NCBI GenBank assembly: GCA_050633625.1
Contig: JBOEGW010000003.1
Span: forward strand, 496,001-560,000
Source of the DNA: JBOEGW01 sp050633625
GTDB taxonomy: Bacteria; Pseudomonadota; Alphaproteobacteria; Rhodobacterales; Rhodobacteraceae
Length of the DNA: 64,000 nucleotides
Direction: 5' to 3'
Made by a program: the position numbers and the translations under genes. Shown here one piece after another: positions 33,917-42,373 of the stretch. Each line of letters begins with the position of its first letter. Position 1 is the stretch's first letter. The notes beneath the pieces were generated by a model. The model was not told where the DNA came from. It did not search any database and was given only the letters and a program-made list of their open reading frames with translations.

Positions 33917-36124
33917 TCACTGGTGAACCAGATTCATCAAAAACTCACGCATCCATTGCGGCTCAATCGGTTTATGAAACAGCGTGAGGTCATTGGCGGC
34001 GCAGTCCGCAACAACACCTTGGGTTCGGTTCGCTGAAATAATACAGGCCGGAATGTCGCCGCGCGCCGCGCGCACGGCTTGAACCACATCCGTTCCAAGC
34101 ACGCCATCATCAAGTTGATAGTCCGCAATGATCGCGTCTGGCGCGATGTCGAATTCATCAAGGAGCGCAAAAGCCTCCGTTTGGTTGCTTGCCGCCAAGA
34201 CTGTGACGTCCCAGCGTTCCAGCTGGAGAGCCAAGGCACGGCGCACATCAGCGTCATTTTCAACAAGCAACACGAACAGGGTCTCAAGCGAACTTGCGGG
34301 CGTTGAATTTTGCGTTTCACCCGCTGACAGATGTTGAGGAGGGCCCGAACAGAGCGGCAGCGAAATGCGAAAAACGGTGCCCCGCCCGACCACGGATTGC
34401 AATTCAAGCGGGTGATTGAGCAGCCCGCAAGCCCGCTCTACGATGGCAAGCCCGAGCCCCATCCCTTCGGCGGCGGAGGCGGGATCGTGAAGGCGCTTAA
34501 ACTCACCGAAGACCGCTTCTTGTTCGTCCTCAGGTATGCCCGGCCCGGTATCCCAAACCTCTACGCGCACACCCTTGTCGCGCCACCGCAGCCCCACCAC
34601 AACCTTTCCTGTATCCGTGTATCGCACGGCATTTGCTATCAAGTTTTGCAAGATGCGCCGCAAATATGTCGCGTCAGATCGCACAACGGCCTGCGTTGGC
34701 AAAATCCGCAGCTCCAAACCCTTCTGGCGCGCGATCGGTTCAAGCTCGTCATGCAACTGGCCAAACAACACCCCAAGCGGGACTTCAGTTGTATGAATTT
34801 CCGCCTTGCCGCTGTCGAGTTTTGAAATGTCGAGCAACGCTTCAAGGATGTTTTCGACCGAGGCCAGGGCGTTGCCTGCCTTGTCCAGAACTTCGCGTGT
34901 TTGCGGCTCAAGTGCGTCATCACCAACCGACGACAGGTAGAGTTTCGCCGCCGAAAGCGGCTGCAACAAATCATGGCTCGCAGCAGCGACAAACCGGGAC
35001 TTGGAGGCGTTTGCCCGTTCAGCCTCAAACAAGGCATCTTCCAATTCAAGCGTGCGTTCGGTCACGCGCGCTTCCAAGAACTCATTTGCGTCCTTGATAG
35101 CCTGCACCGCCGCGCGTTCCGCGGACACATCGGTGAAGGAAATCACAAACCCTTTGTCGGGCATTTCTTGAGCGAACACCGCAAGGGTTTTTGTGCCGCC
35201 TTGCATCATCTCGAAACTCATGGGCGGGCGGCCCGATTGCTGCGCACCCCAAGCTTGAATACCCTCTTTTGTAATACTGCCCGAAAAGGTGAAATTCTTG
35301 CGCACACGGTCAAACAACGTTTGAAAACGGGTGCCGATCCGAAACAGGGTCGCCGGGATGGACAAAAGCCCACCGGCCCGTTGGTTCCACCCCATAAGGC
35401 GGCTTTGGTTATCAAAAATGAACACCCCTTGATTGAGATGTTCCAGCGTGGCCTTAATGATGCGCGCTTGGTCGTCGAGCATCCTGTCACGTTCTTGCCG
35501 TTCAAGGCGCATGATGTCGGTGACGTCTGTTTGCAAAATGACAGTGCCGCCATCAGGGGTGCGATGTTCAGACACTTGCAGCCAGCGCGACCAGATGATC
35601 CGCACGTTGAAAATGACGTGACTGTCTTTGTGATGTGTGAGGCGCTGCGCGGCCCATTCTGAGGCTGTTTGATCTTCTTTGAGCGACAAGTAGCGCGAAG
35701 ACGACACAAGATCGACGTACTCGCGAAAGGTAATACCCGGCACGAAGCTTTCGCGAATATCAGGCATATGCAGCCCAAAACGCGAGTTGCACATGACGAG
35801 TTTTTCATAAGGGTCAAACAACGCGAAACCCTCTTGAACTGTCTCAATCGCATTGGCGAGGTTTGACCGCGCCGCCTCAGTTTCGCGGCTGGCGTCCGCA
35901 AGGCGCGCATTAGATGTATTGAGCAAATCAAGGGTGCGTTCTAGCTCGTGGGTTCGGTTGCGCACTTCTTCTTCGAGCAAGGCCGCGCGCTGAAACTGCG
36001 CATAGGCGGCGCCGCTTTCATCTGTCGATTGTTCGACGCGACGCATCAACGCCTCACTGATCTTGAGCAGTTTGGCGTGTTGGACCTCGATAGGGTCAAG
36101 AGGATTGATAAGCGATTCTGTCAT
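33917..36124 (-). CDS. Hybrid histidine kinase of the NahK/ErcS' type with two PAS_7-like domains
   Basis: A soluble 735-residue hybrid kinase. A coiled coil (about 10-75) is followed by two PAS_7-like domains (NAIETVQEGFALFDPYEKLV; ATLEHLNQGVFIFDNQSRLM). The HisKA domain carries His384 in AASHDLLQPLSAAKLYLS; the HDLLQPL form is typical of NahK/ErcS'/AfdS-like kinases. An HATPase (LIANAVRYTDTG, VWDTGPGIPE) and a C-terminal receiver with Asp668 (AIIADYQLDDG) complete it. The ATG at 36124 is chosen; a GTG at 36172 would overlap the FIST gene, and neither has a strong ribosome site. It is downstream of the FIST and LuxR-type genes on the same strand, all next to xoxF. In Pseudomonas, kinases of this type control PQQ-dependent alcohol dehydrogenase and biofilm genes. 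Confidence 0.92.
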   Translation of the reverse strand: MTESLINPLDPIEVQHAKLLKISEALMRRVEQSTDESGAAYAQFQRAALLEEEVRNRTHELERTLDLLNTSNARLADASRETEAARSNLANAIETVQEGFALFDPYEKLVMCNSRFGLHMPDIRESFVPGITFREYVDLVSSSRYLSLKEDQTASEWAAQRLTHHKDSHVIFNVRIIWSRWLQVSEHRTPDGGTVILQTDVTDIMRLERQERDRMLDDQARIIKATLEHLNQGVFIFDNQSRLMGWNQRAGGLLSIPATLFRIGTRFQTLFDRVRKNFTFSGSITKEGIQAWGAQQSGRPPMSFEMMQGGTKTLAVFAQEMPDKGFVISFTDVSAERAAVQAIKDANEFLEARVTERTLELEDALFEAERANASKSRFVAAASHDLLQPLSAAKLYLSSVGDDALEPQTREVLDKAGNALASVENILEALLDISKLDSGKAEIHTTEVPLGVLFGQLHDELEPIARQKGLELRILPTQAVVRSDATYLRRILQNLIANAVRYTDTGKVVVGLRWRDKGVRVEVWDTGPGIPEDEQEAVFGEFKRLHDPASAAEGMGLGLAIVERACGLLNHPLELQSVVGRGTVFRISLPLCSGPPQHLSAGETQNSTPASSLETLFVLLVENDADVRRALALQLERWDVTVLAASNQTEAFALLDEFDIAPDAIIADYQLDDGVLGTDVVQAVRAARGDIPACIISANRTQGVVADCAANDLTLFHKPIEPQWMREFLMNLVHQ

Positions 36125-36143
36125 GCGTTTCGGCGTCAGACTA

Positions 36144-37310
36144 TCACGATTCTGGCGGATAGATCGCAACACCTGTCAAAGTTTGGTTGATATGCATGGA
36201 GTTATGTTGTTCGCCGTAGGTGGAAAAGCCAACAACATTGTTGTCGCTCAAAATACTAGAAACCTCGTTTGTGAGCTGTTTTTCCTGCGCCTCCATGCGG
36301 CGAAACACGCAGTCACAGGCGATGATCGCATCGGGGCGAGTCGGGGTTGAGAGCGAAGCCAATTCATCGCGCAAATGGTTGGCGATGTGCTGTGGCTCGG
36401 CCAAGGTCAAGACAAGCCCCTCGTCGATTGCAGAGAAAAACACGAGCTCCCCATTGTCTTCTACCCGCTGAATTGAGCGAACATGGTGGTGGCCGCCGAT
36501 CCGCACGACAACCGGATGGGCGGCGAAGGTGAAGGAGGTGAGCTGTTCGGGGTCTTTGCCCAGAATACGCGCATATTCGCGCGCGGCTGGCTCCGCGTTT
36601 ATCTCGTGGACTGTGCGTTTGTCAGGGTTCGCGCCGGTCACAACCATGCGCTTGTCGGTAGGGATTACGTGGTCGGATTTGAACACCCGAATGGGGCAAC
36701 GTGTGCGAATTTGGGTGAGCACGGCTGCATCCCTGTACGCTTTGCCTTTGTGCAGCAAAAAGGTCTGTGAGAAATCCTCGCCATCCCCCGCAGAACCGCC
36801 AAAGAGTGGCACTGGACCAAACCCGAGCGCAATATCAGACACGAGCTTGTCTTCTTTGGTGGACAAACCGTCCACGAGCAAAAAATTGAACTCATTCGAC
36901 CAATCGGGCATCTCAGAAATCAGCTCGTTGCGGACCCGGATCATATTGTCGATGACCTTTTGCGCGTCGAACTCCGCCAATCCTTCAATCAATGTTGTGC
37001 GCGCCCGAAAATATTCGCGCGGGAACCCAATGGCGACAATCTCGCCCTCGGTATAGCCTTGTTTGGAAATCTCACCAGCCGTGGTGCACCCGATGACTTG
37101 GGTGCCCTTGCAGTACACATTTGCTTGTTCGATCAATGCGTCAAAATCGGCCTGCGGCGTGACGAATAGGATCAGAATTTCGAGGCTTTCTGGGCGCAAC
37201 CTTTGCGCGATTGTTTGCATCGGAGTCGCGTCGTCGTACGGCACAGAGGTTGTGCGTACAACAGGTTCGTCCAACGCCTTCGAGCTGCCTAGACCCTGTG
37301 ACTGGTCCAC
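36144..37310 (-). CDS. FIST domain sensory protein (NosP-like context)
   Basis: A 388-residue protein with an N-terminal FIST domain (VIGCTTAGEISKQGYTEGEI, about 70-90; GGSAGDGEDF, about 190) and a FIST_C domain ending in GFSTYGEQHNSMHINQTLTG. FIST proteins are intracellular sensors; NosP in Pseudomonas and Vibrio is a FIST haem protein that senses nitric oxide and acts on a neighbouring NahK-type kinase. The gene order here (regulator, FIST, hybrid kinase) matches that context. The haem ligand cannot be assigned from sequence alone. The GTG at 37310 follows GGGAGGACAAGC. The stop is 19 bases before the kinase start. Confidence 0.9.
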   Translation of the reverse strand: MDQSQGLGSSKALDEPVVRTTSVPYDDATPMQTIAQRLRPESLEILILFVTPQADFDALIEQANVYCKGTQVIGCTTAGEISKQGYTEGEIVAIGFPREYFRARTTLIEGLAEFDAQKVIDNMIRVRNELISEMPDWSNEFNFLLVDGLSTKEDKLVSDIALGFGPVPLFGGSAGDGEDFSQTFLLHKGKAYRDAAVLTQIRTRCPIRVFKSDHVIPTDKRMVVTGANPDKRTVHEINAEPAAREYARILGKDPEQLTSFTFAAHPVVVRIGGHHHVRSIQRVEDNGELVFFSAIDEGLVLTLAEPQHIANHLRDELASLSTPTRPDAIIACDCVFRRMEAQEKQLTNEVSSILSDNNVVGFSTYGEQHNSMHINQTLTGVAIYPPES

Positions 37311-37345
37311 GCTTGTCCTCCCTCACCCCCTAAGCCCTCCTCGGC

Positions 37346-38017
37346 TCAGGCTTGATCCTTCAGCACGCTTGCGAAACTCGTCTCTTTGGCAATCAACACG
37401 GCCTGGGTGCGGCTTTGCACCCCAAGTTTGCGCATGATCGCTGTCACATGCGCTTTCACTGTAGTTTCCGCGATTGAGAGGTCATAGGCAATCTGCTTGT
37501 TGAGCTTTCCCTCACAAATCAGTTGCAAAATGCGCGCTTGTTGGTTGGTGAGGCTCGCAATACGCGACACCGCATCGTTGGAGGAGACGCGACCAGACGC
37601 GCTGTCTTCATCCTCAACCGCAACAAAGCCGTCCGGCACGAATGTTTCACCGCGTCGCAGGGCTTCAAATGCTGCGCGAAACACGCCGCGTTTTGAATGT
37701 TTGGGGACAAATCCGGCGGCACCGGCACGAATTGTAGAGGAAATCACCCGATTGTCGGCCATCGAGCTGACCACGATCACCGGCACCTTGGCGGCATTGC
37801 TTAGTCGCACAAGCCCATCCAGCCCGTCCACATCAGGCAAATTGAGGTCCAGAACGATCATATCCGGGCGACCGTGCGTCTCGATCTGCTCCAGCGCTTC
37901 GGAAAGGCGCGCGGCGGTCCGAATCTCAGCGATGCCAGCGACCGCCTGAAGCGTCATCGACAGCGCATCACAAAAGAGCGGATGATCATCCACAATAAGG
38001 GCCGAGCGCAGATCCAT
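37346..38017 (-). CDS. LuxR/NarL-type response regulator of the PQQ locus
   Basis: A 223-residue response regulator. The receiver has acidic IVDDHPLF and the phospho-accepting Asp in MIVLDLNLPDVDG (about residue 57). The C-terminal GerE domain has LTNQQARILQLICEGKLNKQ and IAETTVKAHVTAIMRKLGV. Four in-frame ATGs exist; the one at 38017 is used because GGGGA lies seven bases upstream and the receiver starts at once. It is probably the output of the neighbouring hybrid kinase and resembles AgmR/ErbR and AfdR regulators of alcohol and formaldehyde oxidation. It is the best candidate to bind the shared motif across the locus, which is an inference. Confidence 0.93.
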   Translation of the reverse strand: MDLRSALIVDDHPLFCDALSMTLQAVAGIAEIRTAARLSEALEQIETHGRPDMIVLDLNLPDVDGLDGLVRLSNAAKVPVIVVSSMADNRVISSTIRAGAAGFVPKHSKRGVFRAAFEALRRGETFVPDGFVAVEDEDSASGRVSSNDAVSRIASLTNQQARILQLICEGKLNKQIAYDLSIAETTVKAHVTAIMRKLGVQSRTQAVLIAKETSFASVLKDQA

Positions 38018-38160
38018 ATGCATTTCCCCAGGTTTTTCGTGTTTCATTGACGCTTGCCTCATCGCGGTGCTTGAGGTGAGCCTAGCAAAATGCTGACCTG
38101 CGCGAAGTAAGCCTAAAGTCGGATGCTTCTATGTGTAAGGTGAAATGCCTTTCAGAAACG

Positions 38161-38192
38161 AAAAACGCGCCCGGCACAATGGACCGGGCGCG
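38161..38192 (-). terminator. Rho-independent terminator after xoxF
   Basis: CGCGCCCGG and CCGGGCGCG (nine pairs, nine-base loop) with a T run on the minus strand, 24 bases beyond the xoxF stop. Confidence 0.9.
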
Positions 38193-38215
38193 TCATTTTT
38201 TAGATCAAATTGACC

Positions 38216-39982
38216 TTACTTCATCGCAAGCTCTTTCGGCAGGCGGAAAGTCCAGATCATGCCACCTTGGTTCAGGTAGTTGACTTTCTTGGCAACTTCG
38301 CCGCCCCACAGAGGAACCGCGCCGCCCCAACCGGAGGCCACAGAAACGTATTGCTCACCGTCCTGCTCCCAAGTCACAGGCTGGCCAACGATGCCAGAGC
38401 CGGTTTGGAAGGACCAAAGTACTTCGCCGGTTTCGTCATCCAACGCGAGGAATTTGCCCTCAGGCGTGCCAAAGAACACAAGGCCGCCCGCTGTGGTCAT
38501 CACGCCGCCCCAGAGAGGTGCGTCGTTTTTGAACTCCCACTTGATCTCGCTTGTGTCCGGGTCGATCGCTTTGAGCGAGCCGATGTGGTCTTCGTAGTTC
38601 GGTTTGATCGTGAAACCAGCCCCGAGATACGCCGCACCTTTTTTGTAGGTGATTGGCTCGTTCCAGATGTCCATGCCCCATTCGTTGGACGGCACATAGA
38701 AGTTACCTGTGTTCTGCGAGAAGGCCATTGGCATCCAGTTTTTGCCGCCAAGGAAGGATGGCGCTGCAAACACAACGTCGCCCTTTGCTCCATCAGCCGC
38801 ACCCGCTGGGTTGCCGGGGCGCATGTCTTCGTTGAAGATCGGACGCCCGTTCTCGTCAATGCCCTCCGCCCATGTGATGTCTTTCACAAATGGCGTTGCG
38901 GACACGAACTTACCGTCTTCGCGGTTGAGTACGTAAAAGTAGCCGTTGCGATCCGCTGTGGCGTAACGCTTGTTGCCGGCACGGTCAGTATAGGCGACGA
39001 CTTCGTTCACGCCGTCATAGTCCCACCCTTCGCGTGGCGTTGTTTGGTAGTGCCACTTGATTTCACCGGAAGCCGGATCAATCCCGATGCGCGAGGCGGC
39101 GTAGAGGTTGTCGCCGGATCCATCGTTTTTGTCGCCCGCATCCCGCAGCCACGAATTCCATGGGGCCGGGTTACCAGCGCCGAAAATCAAGGTGTCCGTG
39201 TCCGCGTCATAGGAACCACCAAGCCAGGTCGCGCCGCCGCCCGTTTTCCACATGTCACCCGGCCAAGACGCATTGAGTTCGCCTGTCATGGTGCTTTCTT
39301 CGCCGTTCAGCGTGCCCATGTGGCCTTCGATCACGGGGCGAGTCCAGACGAGTTCGCCTGTTTCCGCGTCGCGCGCTTGCACCTCACCAACGATCCCAAA
39401 CTCACCGCCGGAATTCCCGGTGATGACAAGCCCGTCAACGATAAGGGGTGCGGCTGTGTAGGAGTAGCCTGCTTTGTAATCTGCGATTTTCTTGTTCCAG
39501 ACCACATCACCTGTTTTCAGGTCCAGCGCCACAATCCGTGCATCCAGAGTACCGAAGTAAATCTTGTCGCCGTAGATAGCGCCGCCGCGGTTGATCACAT
39601 CACAACAGGGCAAAATGCCCTCTGGAAGACGCGCATCATATTGCCACAGCTCGTCGCCGGTCATGACGTCAATCGCATACATCCGCGAATACGACCCTGT
39701 GACATACATCACACCATCATAGATCAGCGGTTGTGTTTCTTGGCCGCGTTGCTTTTCCCCGCCGAGCGAGAACGCCCAAGCTGGAACAAGGTTTTTAACT
39801 GTTTGTTTGTTGACCGTATCCAACGGGCTGTAGCGTTGCAAATGACGCCCCATGCCGTTGGTTACGATTTGGCTTGTGTTGGCCTGGTCATTTGCCAGGT
39901 CAGCTTCCGTGACTTCCGCGTAGGCAGCAGTTGTTGCCACGATACCGGCCGCAACGGCCATGACGAACCGATTCATTTTCAT
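38216..39982 (-). CDS. xoxF: PQQ-dependent methanol/alcohol dehydrogenase XoxF (lanthanide type)
   Basis: A periplasmic quinoprotein oxidising methanol or other primary alcohols with PQQ and a lanthanide ion. The 588-residue precursor has a signal peptide (MKMNRFVMAVAAGIVATTAAYA), eight tryptophan-docking propeller repeats and the adjacent cysteine pair in ILPCCDV. In REGWDYDGVNE, catalytic Asp321 is followed two residues on by Asp323; the second Asp marks lanthanide-dependent XoxF, where calcium MxaF has Ala or Ser. The ATG at 39982 follows GGGAGGAAGCCG. The gene has its own transcription unit, with a terminator before and after. Its cytochrome gene lies upstream. Confidence 0.96.
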   Translation of the reverse strand: MKMNRFVMAVAAGIVATTAAYAEVTEADLANDQANTSQIVTNGMGRHLQRYSPLDTVNKQTVKNLVPAWAFSLGGEKQRGQETQPLIYDGVMYVTGSYSRMYAIDVMTGDELWQYDARLPEGILPCCDVINRGGAIYGDKIYFGTLDARIVALDLKTGDVVWNKKIADYKAGYSYTAAPLIVDGLVITGNSGGEFGIVGEVQARDAETGELVWTRPVIEGHMGTLNGEESTMTGELNASWPGDMWKTGGGATWLGGSYDADTDTLIFGAGNPAPWNSWLRDAGDKNDGSGDNLYAASRIGIDPASGEIKWHYQTTPREGWDYDGVNEVVAYTDRAGNKRYATADRNGYFYVLNREDGKFVSATPFVKDITWAEGIDENGRPIFNEDMRPGNPAGAADGAKGDVVFAAPSFLGGKNWMPMAFSQNTGNFYVPSNEWGMDIWNEPITYKKGAAYLGAGFTIKPNYEDHIGSLKAIDPDTSEIKWEFKNDAPLWGGVMTTAGGLVFFGTPEGKFLALDDETGEVLWSFQTGSGIVGQPVTWEQDGEQYVSVASGWGGAVPLWGGEVAKKVNYLNQGGMIWTFRLPKELAMK

Positions 39983-40088
39983 CGGCTTCCTCCCTAATTG
40001 ATCCTCCAAGCCAGAACGCCCGGCGGACCGGACACAGGCATAGCGACATTATTGGGACAAAGCCTTCACGGCGATATTACACCAAGGT

Positions 40089-40103
40089 CTTACGACCCCA
40101 AAG
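40089..40103 (-). promoter_or_regulatory. Variant of the shared PQQ-locus motif upstream of xoxF
   Basis: On the minus strand this reads CTTTGGGGTCGTAAG, the shared motif with two extra Gs. It is also half of a GGTC-TTAC-GACC inverted repeat. It lies 106 bases before the xoxF ATG, further than in the other promoters, so it is a weaker member. Confidence 0.4.
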
Positions 40104-40122
40104 ATGTTGACATCGCTATACA

Positions 40123-40157
40123 CAAAAGGCCCCAACAATTCAGCGCTAGGGCCTTTA
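40123..40157 (-). terminator. Terminator between xoxG-like cytochrome gene and xoxF
   Basis: AAAGGCCC and GGGGCCTTTT on the minus strand form an eight-pair stem with a 14-base loop and a T run, 24 bases after the cytochrome stop. It separates the cytochrome from xoxF transcriptionally. Confidence 0.8.
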
Positions 40158-40180
40158 TTGGGCAGCGATTCGAGGTTTGA

Positions 40181-40615
40181 TTAATCACCTATTTTCTCAG
40201 TGGGTTGCGCATTGTCGCGCGTGGTGATCGACAGGAGATAGGCGAGAATAAACTCCTGTACCGTGCGGTCTTCAATGCCAACATGGCGCATTTTGGTGCC
40301 GGGCATGAACCCATCATTGTCTTCCATCCAGGCGCGCAGGGCGGCTTCGGTCCAAACGATGCCAGACGCCGACAGGGCGACCGAGTAATCATAATTAGCA
40401 TAGGTGCCAGCGCCGCGACCAACCACGTTTTCGAGCGGCGGTCCGTAGCTTTCGTGATCAGAATCGGGCGAATGGCAGCGACGGCATTCGGAATTGAACA
40501 GTTTTTCCCCCGCCTCAACCTTGATCGTTTCAAATGTGGATTGAGAAAATGCTGGAACGGCTCCAGCGCCTCCCCAGATCCCAAGCGCAACGGCGCCAAC
40601 GGCAAGATAATTCAT
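40181..40615 (-). CDS. xoxG: Class I c-type cytochrome, likely XoxF electron acceptor (XoxG-like)
   Basis: A 144-residue periplasmic cytochrome with a signal peptide (MNYLAVGAVALGIWGGAGAVPAFS) and one haem motif, CRRCH (about residue 45). The axial methionine is probably in GFMPGTKM, a typical cytochrome c550-like end. The ATG at 40615 follows AAGGAGGAGCAC. The position upstream of xoxF on the same strand makes it the likely electron acceptor of XoxF (XoxG/c_L role). Length and motif are as expected; the electron partner is inferred. Confidence 0.88.
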   Translation of the reverse strand: MNYLAVGAVALGIWGGAGAVPAFSQSTFETIKVEAGEKLFNSECRRCHSPDSDHESYGPPLENVVGRGAGTYANYDYSVALSASGIVWTEAALRAWMEDNDGFMPGTKMRHVGIEDRTVQEFILAYLLSITTRDNAQPTEKIGD

Positions 40616-40681
40616 GTGCTCCTCCTTGAGCAGCTGCCTCGTTCGCCCTCATGCGGCCAAGGCTATGTCTCGCGCGTTTCT

Positions 40682-40694
40682 CATGAGACCACAT
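40682..40694 (-). promoter_or_regulatory. Weak variant of the shared PQQ-locus motif upstream of the xoxG-like gene
   Basis: The minus strand reads GATGTGGTCTCATG across this site; eight of the ten core positions TGGTCGTATG match. It is 66 bases before the cytochrome start. Low confidence on its own. Confidence 0.25.
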
Positions 40695-40721
40695 CACTCC
40701 GAGCCGCCAACCGCCATGCCT

Positions 40722-40734
40722 CTTTGGTCGTATT
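40722..40734 (+). promoter_or_regulatory. Shared 13-bp motif before the NitT/TauT-like binding protein gene
   Basis: CTTTGGTCGTATT, identical in 12 of 13 positions to the site before the TIGR03863-type gene. It lies 51 bases before the ATG at 40786, and a -10-like TATGCT begins 20 bases after it. Both features repeat at other promoters in the locus. Confidence 0.6.
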
Positions 40735-40785
40735 TCTGTGGCACGCGCGCATGATATGCTTTGGGCTGATCTTTGGGAGGAAATC

Positions 40786-41760
40786 ATGAAACCACTTCGT
40801 TTTGCTTTAGCAGCCTGTGTTGCTGCGGGCCTGTTGGGCGGTGCCGCCACGGCGGAAACACCAGTGCTACGCGCGGCCGTATTGGAGTATGGCACCGTAA
40901 ATTGGGAGCTTGATACGATCAAACGTAACGGGTTTGACGCCGATCGCGGGTTTGACCTGGTTGTACAAGGTGTGGCCGGTGGATCAGCCGCACAGGTTGC
41001 CTTTCAGGGCGGTGAGGCGGATGTGATCGTGTCTGATTGGCTGTGGGTCGCGCGCCAGCGCGCTGCGGGCAAAGACTATGTGTTTATTCCCTACTCCAAA
41101 GCCGTTGGTGGCATGTTGGTGCCCAAAGGCAGCGACGCGCAAACCCTATCAGACCTGAAGGGCGGCAAAATCGGGATTGCAGGCGGTCCTCTTGATAAGT
41201 CTTGGCTTATCCTGCGCGCCTACGCCGAAAAAATGTACGGTATGGATTTGGCGGCGGAGACGGAGCAAGTGTTTGGCGCACCTCCCCTAATCTTCAAGAC
41301 AGCGCTTGGCGGTGATCTGGATGGCGCAATCAACTTTTGGCATTTCTCCGCCAAAATGCAAGCCGCAGGGATGCGCCAATTGGTGAGCGTTTCTGAGGCG
41401 GCCGTTGCGCTGAGGCTGAGTGCAGACACGCCGTTGTTGGGCTATGTGATCAAAGGCGACATGTTGCGCGATCATCCTGAAGTCGCCGCCGGATTGGCCA
41501 AGGCGTCACGCGATGCGAAGGACTTGCTCGCGACGGATGACGCGGCTTGGGAGGCCTTGCGCGAGCGGATGAAGGCCAAAAATGACGCGCAGTTTGAAGC
41601 GCTCAAAGCCGGATTTCGTGCGGGCATCCCCGCGCCCGGACCCGTCGACGAGGACGCTGCGGATCGTATGCTGAAACTGATGGCGGAGCTTGGCGGCGCG
41701 GATCTGCTTGGCGAGGTCACAGCCTTGCCGGAGGGTCTTTTTGTCCAGCCCGGCAGTTGA
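40786..41760 (+). CDS. ABC transporter substrate-binding protein, NitT/TauT-like
   Basis: A 324-residue periplasmic binding protein with a signal peptide (MKPLRFALAACVAAGLLGGAATA). The fold signature of the SsuA/ThiY group is visible in LRAAVLEYGTVNWELDTIKR, GGEADVIVSDWLWVARQ and LKGGKIGIAGGPLDKSWL. The ATG at 40786 follows GGGAGGAAATC. An ATPase gene starts inside its 3' end, but no permease follows; the best candidate permease is at 56354. The ligand is unknown. The gene carries the shared PQQ-locus motif in its promoter, so it probably serves alcohol oxidation or cofactor supply. Confidence 0.85.
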   Translation: MKPLRFALAACVAAGLLGGAATAETPVLRAAVLEYGTVNWELDTIKRNGFDADRGFDLVVQGVAGGSAAQVAFQGGEADVIVSDWLWVARQRAAGKDYVFIPYSKAVGGMLVPKGSDAQTLSDLKGGKIGIAGGPLDKSWLILRAYAEKMYGMDLAAETEQVFGAPPLIFKTALGGDLDGAINFWHFSAKMQAAGMRQLVSVSEAAVALRLSADTPLLGYVIKGDMLRDHPEVAAGLAKASRDAKDLLATDDAAWEALRERMKAKNDAQFEALKAGFRAGIPAPGPVDEDAADRMLKLMAELGGADLLGEVTALPEGLFVQPGS

Positions 41761-42373
41761 TAATGGCGGGGCGGGGCCATTGGTTTCGCTCACGCTTACC
41801 GCCATGTCCTATGGAAAGGACGCGCCTGTCTTGGGCGCGCTCAATTTGACATTGAACCCTGGGGAAACACTCGCAATTACAGGGCCTTCTGGAGTCGGAA
41901 AGTCAACCTTGTTGCGGATCATCGCCGGGTTAGAGCCTCGGTTTGAGGGCCAGCTCACGGCCCCCCATCGCATCGGCATGGTGTTTCAAGACCCTGCCCT
42001 TTTGCCGTGGCGAACAGCGATCGAGAATATCACACTCCCAACACGCGCCTCGCTTGACCAGGCCTATCGTCTTTTGGAGCGCGTGGGGCTGTCTGGCCTC
42101 GCCAACCGCTATCCACATGAATTGTCACTTGGACAACAAAGGCGTTTGGCGCTCGCCCGTGCCTTTGTCTCTGATCCACAGGTGATGCTCTTGGATGAGC
42201 CGTTTGTATCGCTGGACCCCAAGCTTGCGAGCGACATGATGGCCCTTTTTGAAGAGCTGCGCGCGGAGACAGACGTGGCCACAATCCTTGTCAGCCACGC
42301 CCCCGATGAGGCGGCGCGGCTTGCGAGCCGGATGATGGTTCTCGCAGGTAGCCCTGCGACAATCGCGGCCTAG
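41741..42373 (+). CDS. ABC transporter ATP-binding protein, NitT/TauT-like
   Basis: The ATPase of the same transporter (210 residues). Walker A is GPSGVGKST, the signature motif is ELSLGQQRRLALARAF, and Walker B is QVMLLDEPF. The start is a TTG at 41741, five bases after GGAGGG and inside the end of the binding-protein gene; the first in-frame ATG (41804) would remove the first beta strand of the fold. At 210 residues it is a compact member. It is convergent with the Sel1-like gene, with a 4-base stop overlap. Confidence 0.85.
   Translation: MSSPAVDNGGAGPLVSLTLTAMSYGKDAPVLGALNLTLNPGETLAITGPSGVGKSTLLRIIAGLEPRFEGQLTAPHRIGMVFQDPALLPWRTAIENITLPTRASLDQAYRLLERVGLSGLANRYPHELSLGQQRRLALARAFVSDPQVMLLDEPFVSLDPKLASDMMALFEELRAETDVATILVSHAPDEAARLASRMMVLAGSPATIAA

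Noticed and set aside
38210..39997. Long open frame of about 595 codons on the plus strand opposite xoxF
   Set aside because: It is the antisense shadow of a well-conserved gene, with no recognisable protein family or ribosome site.
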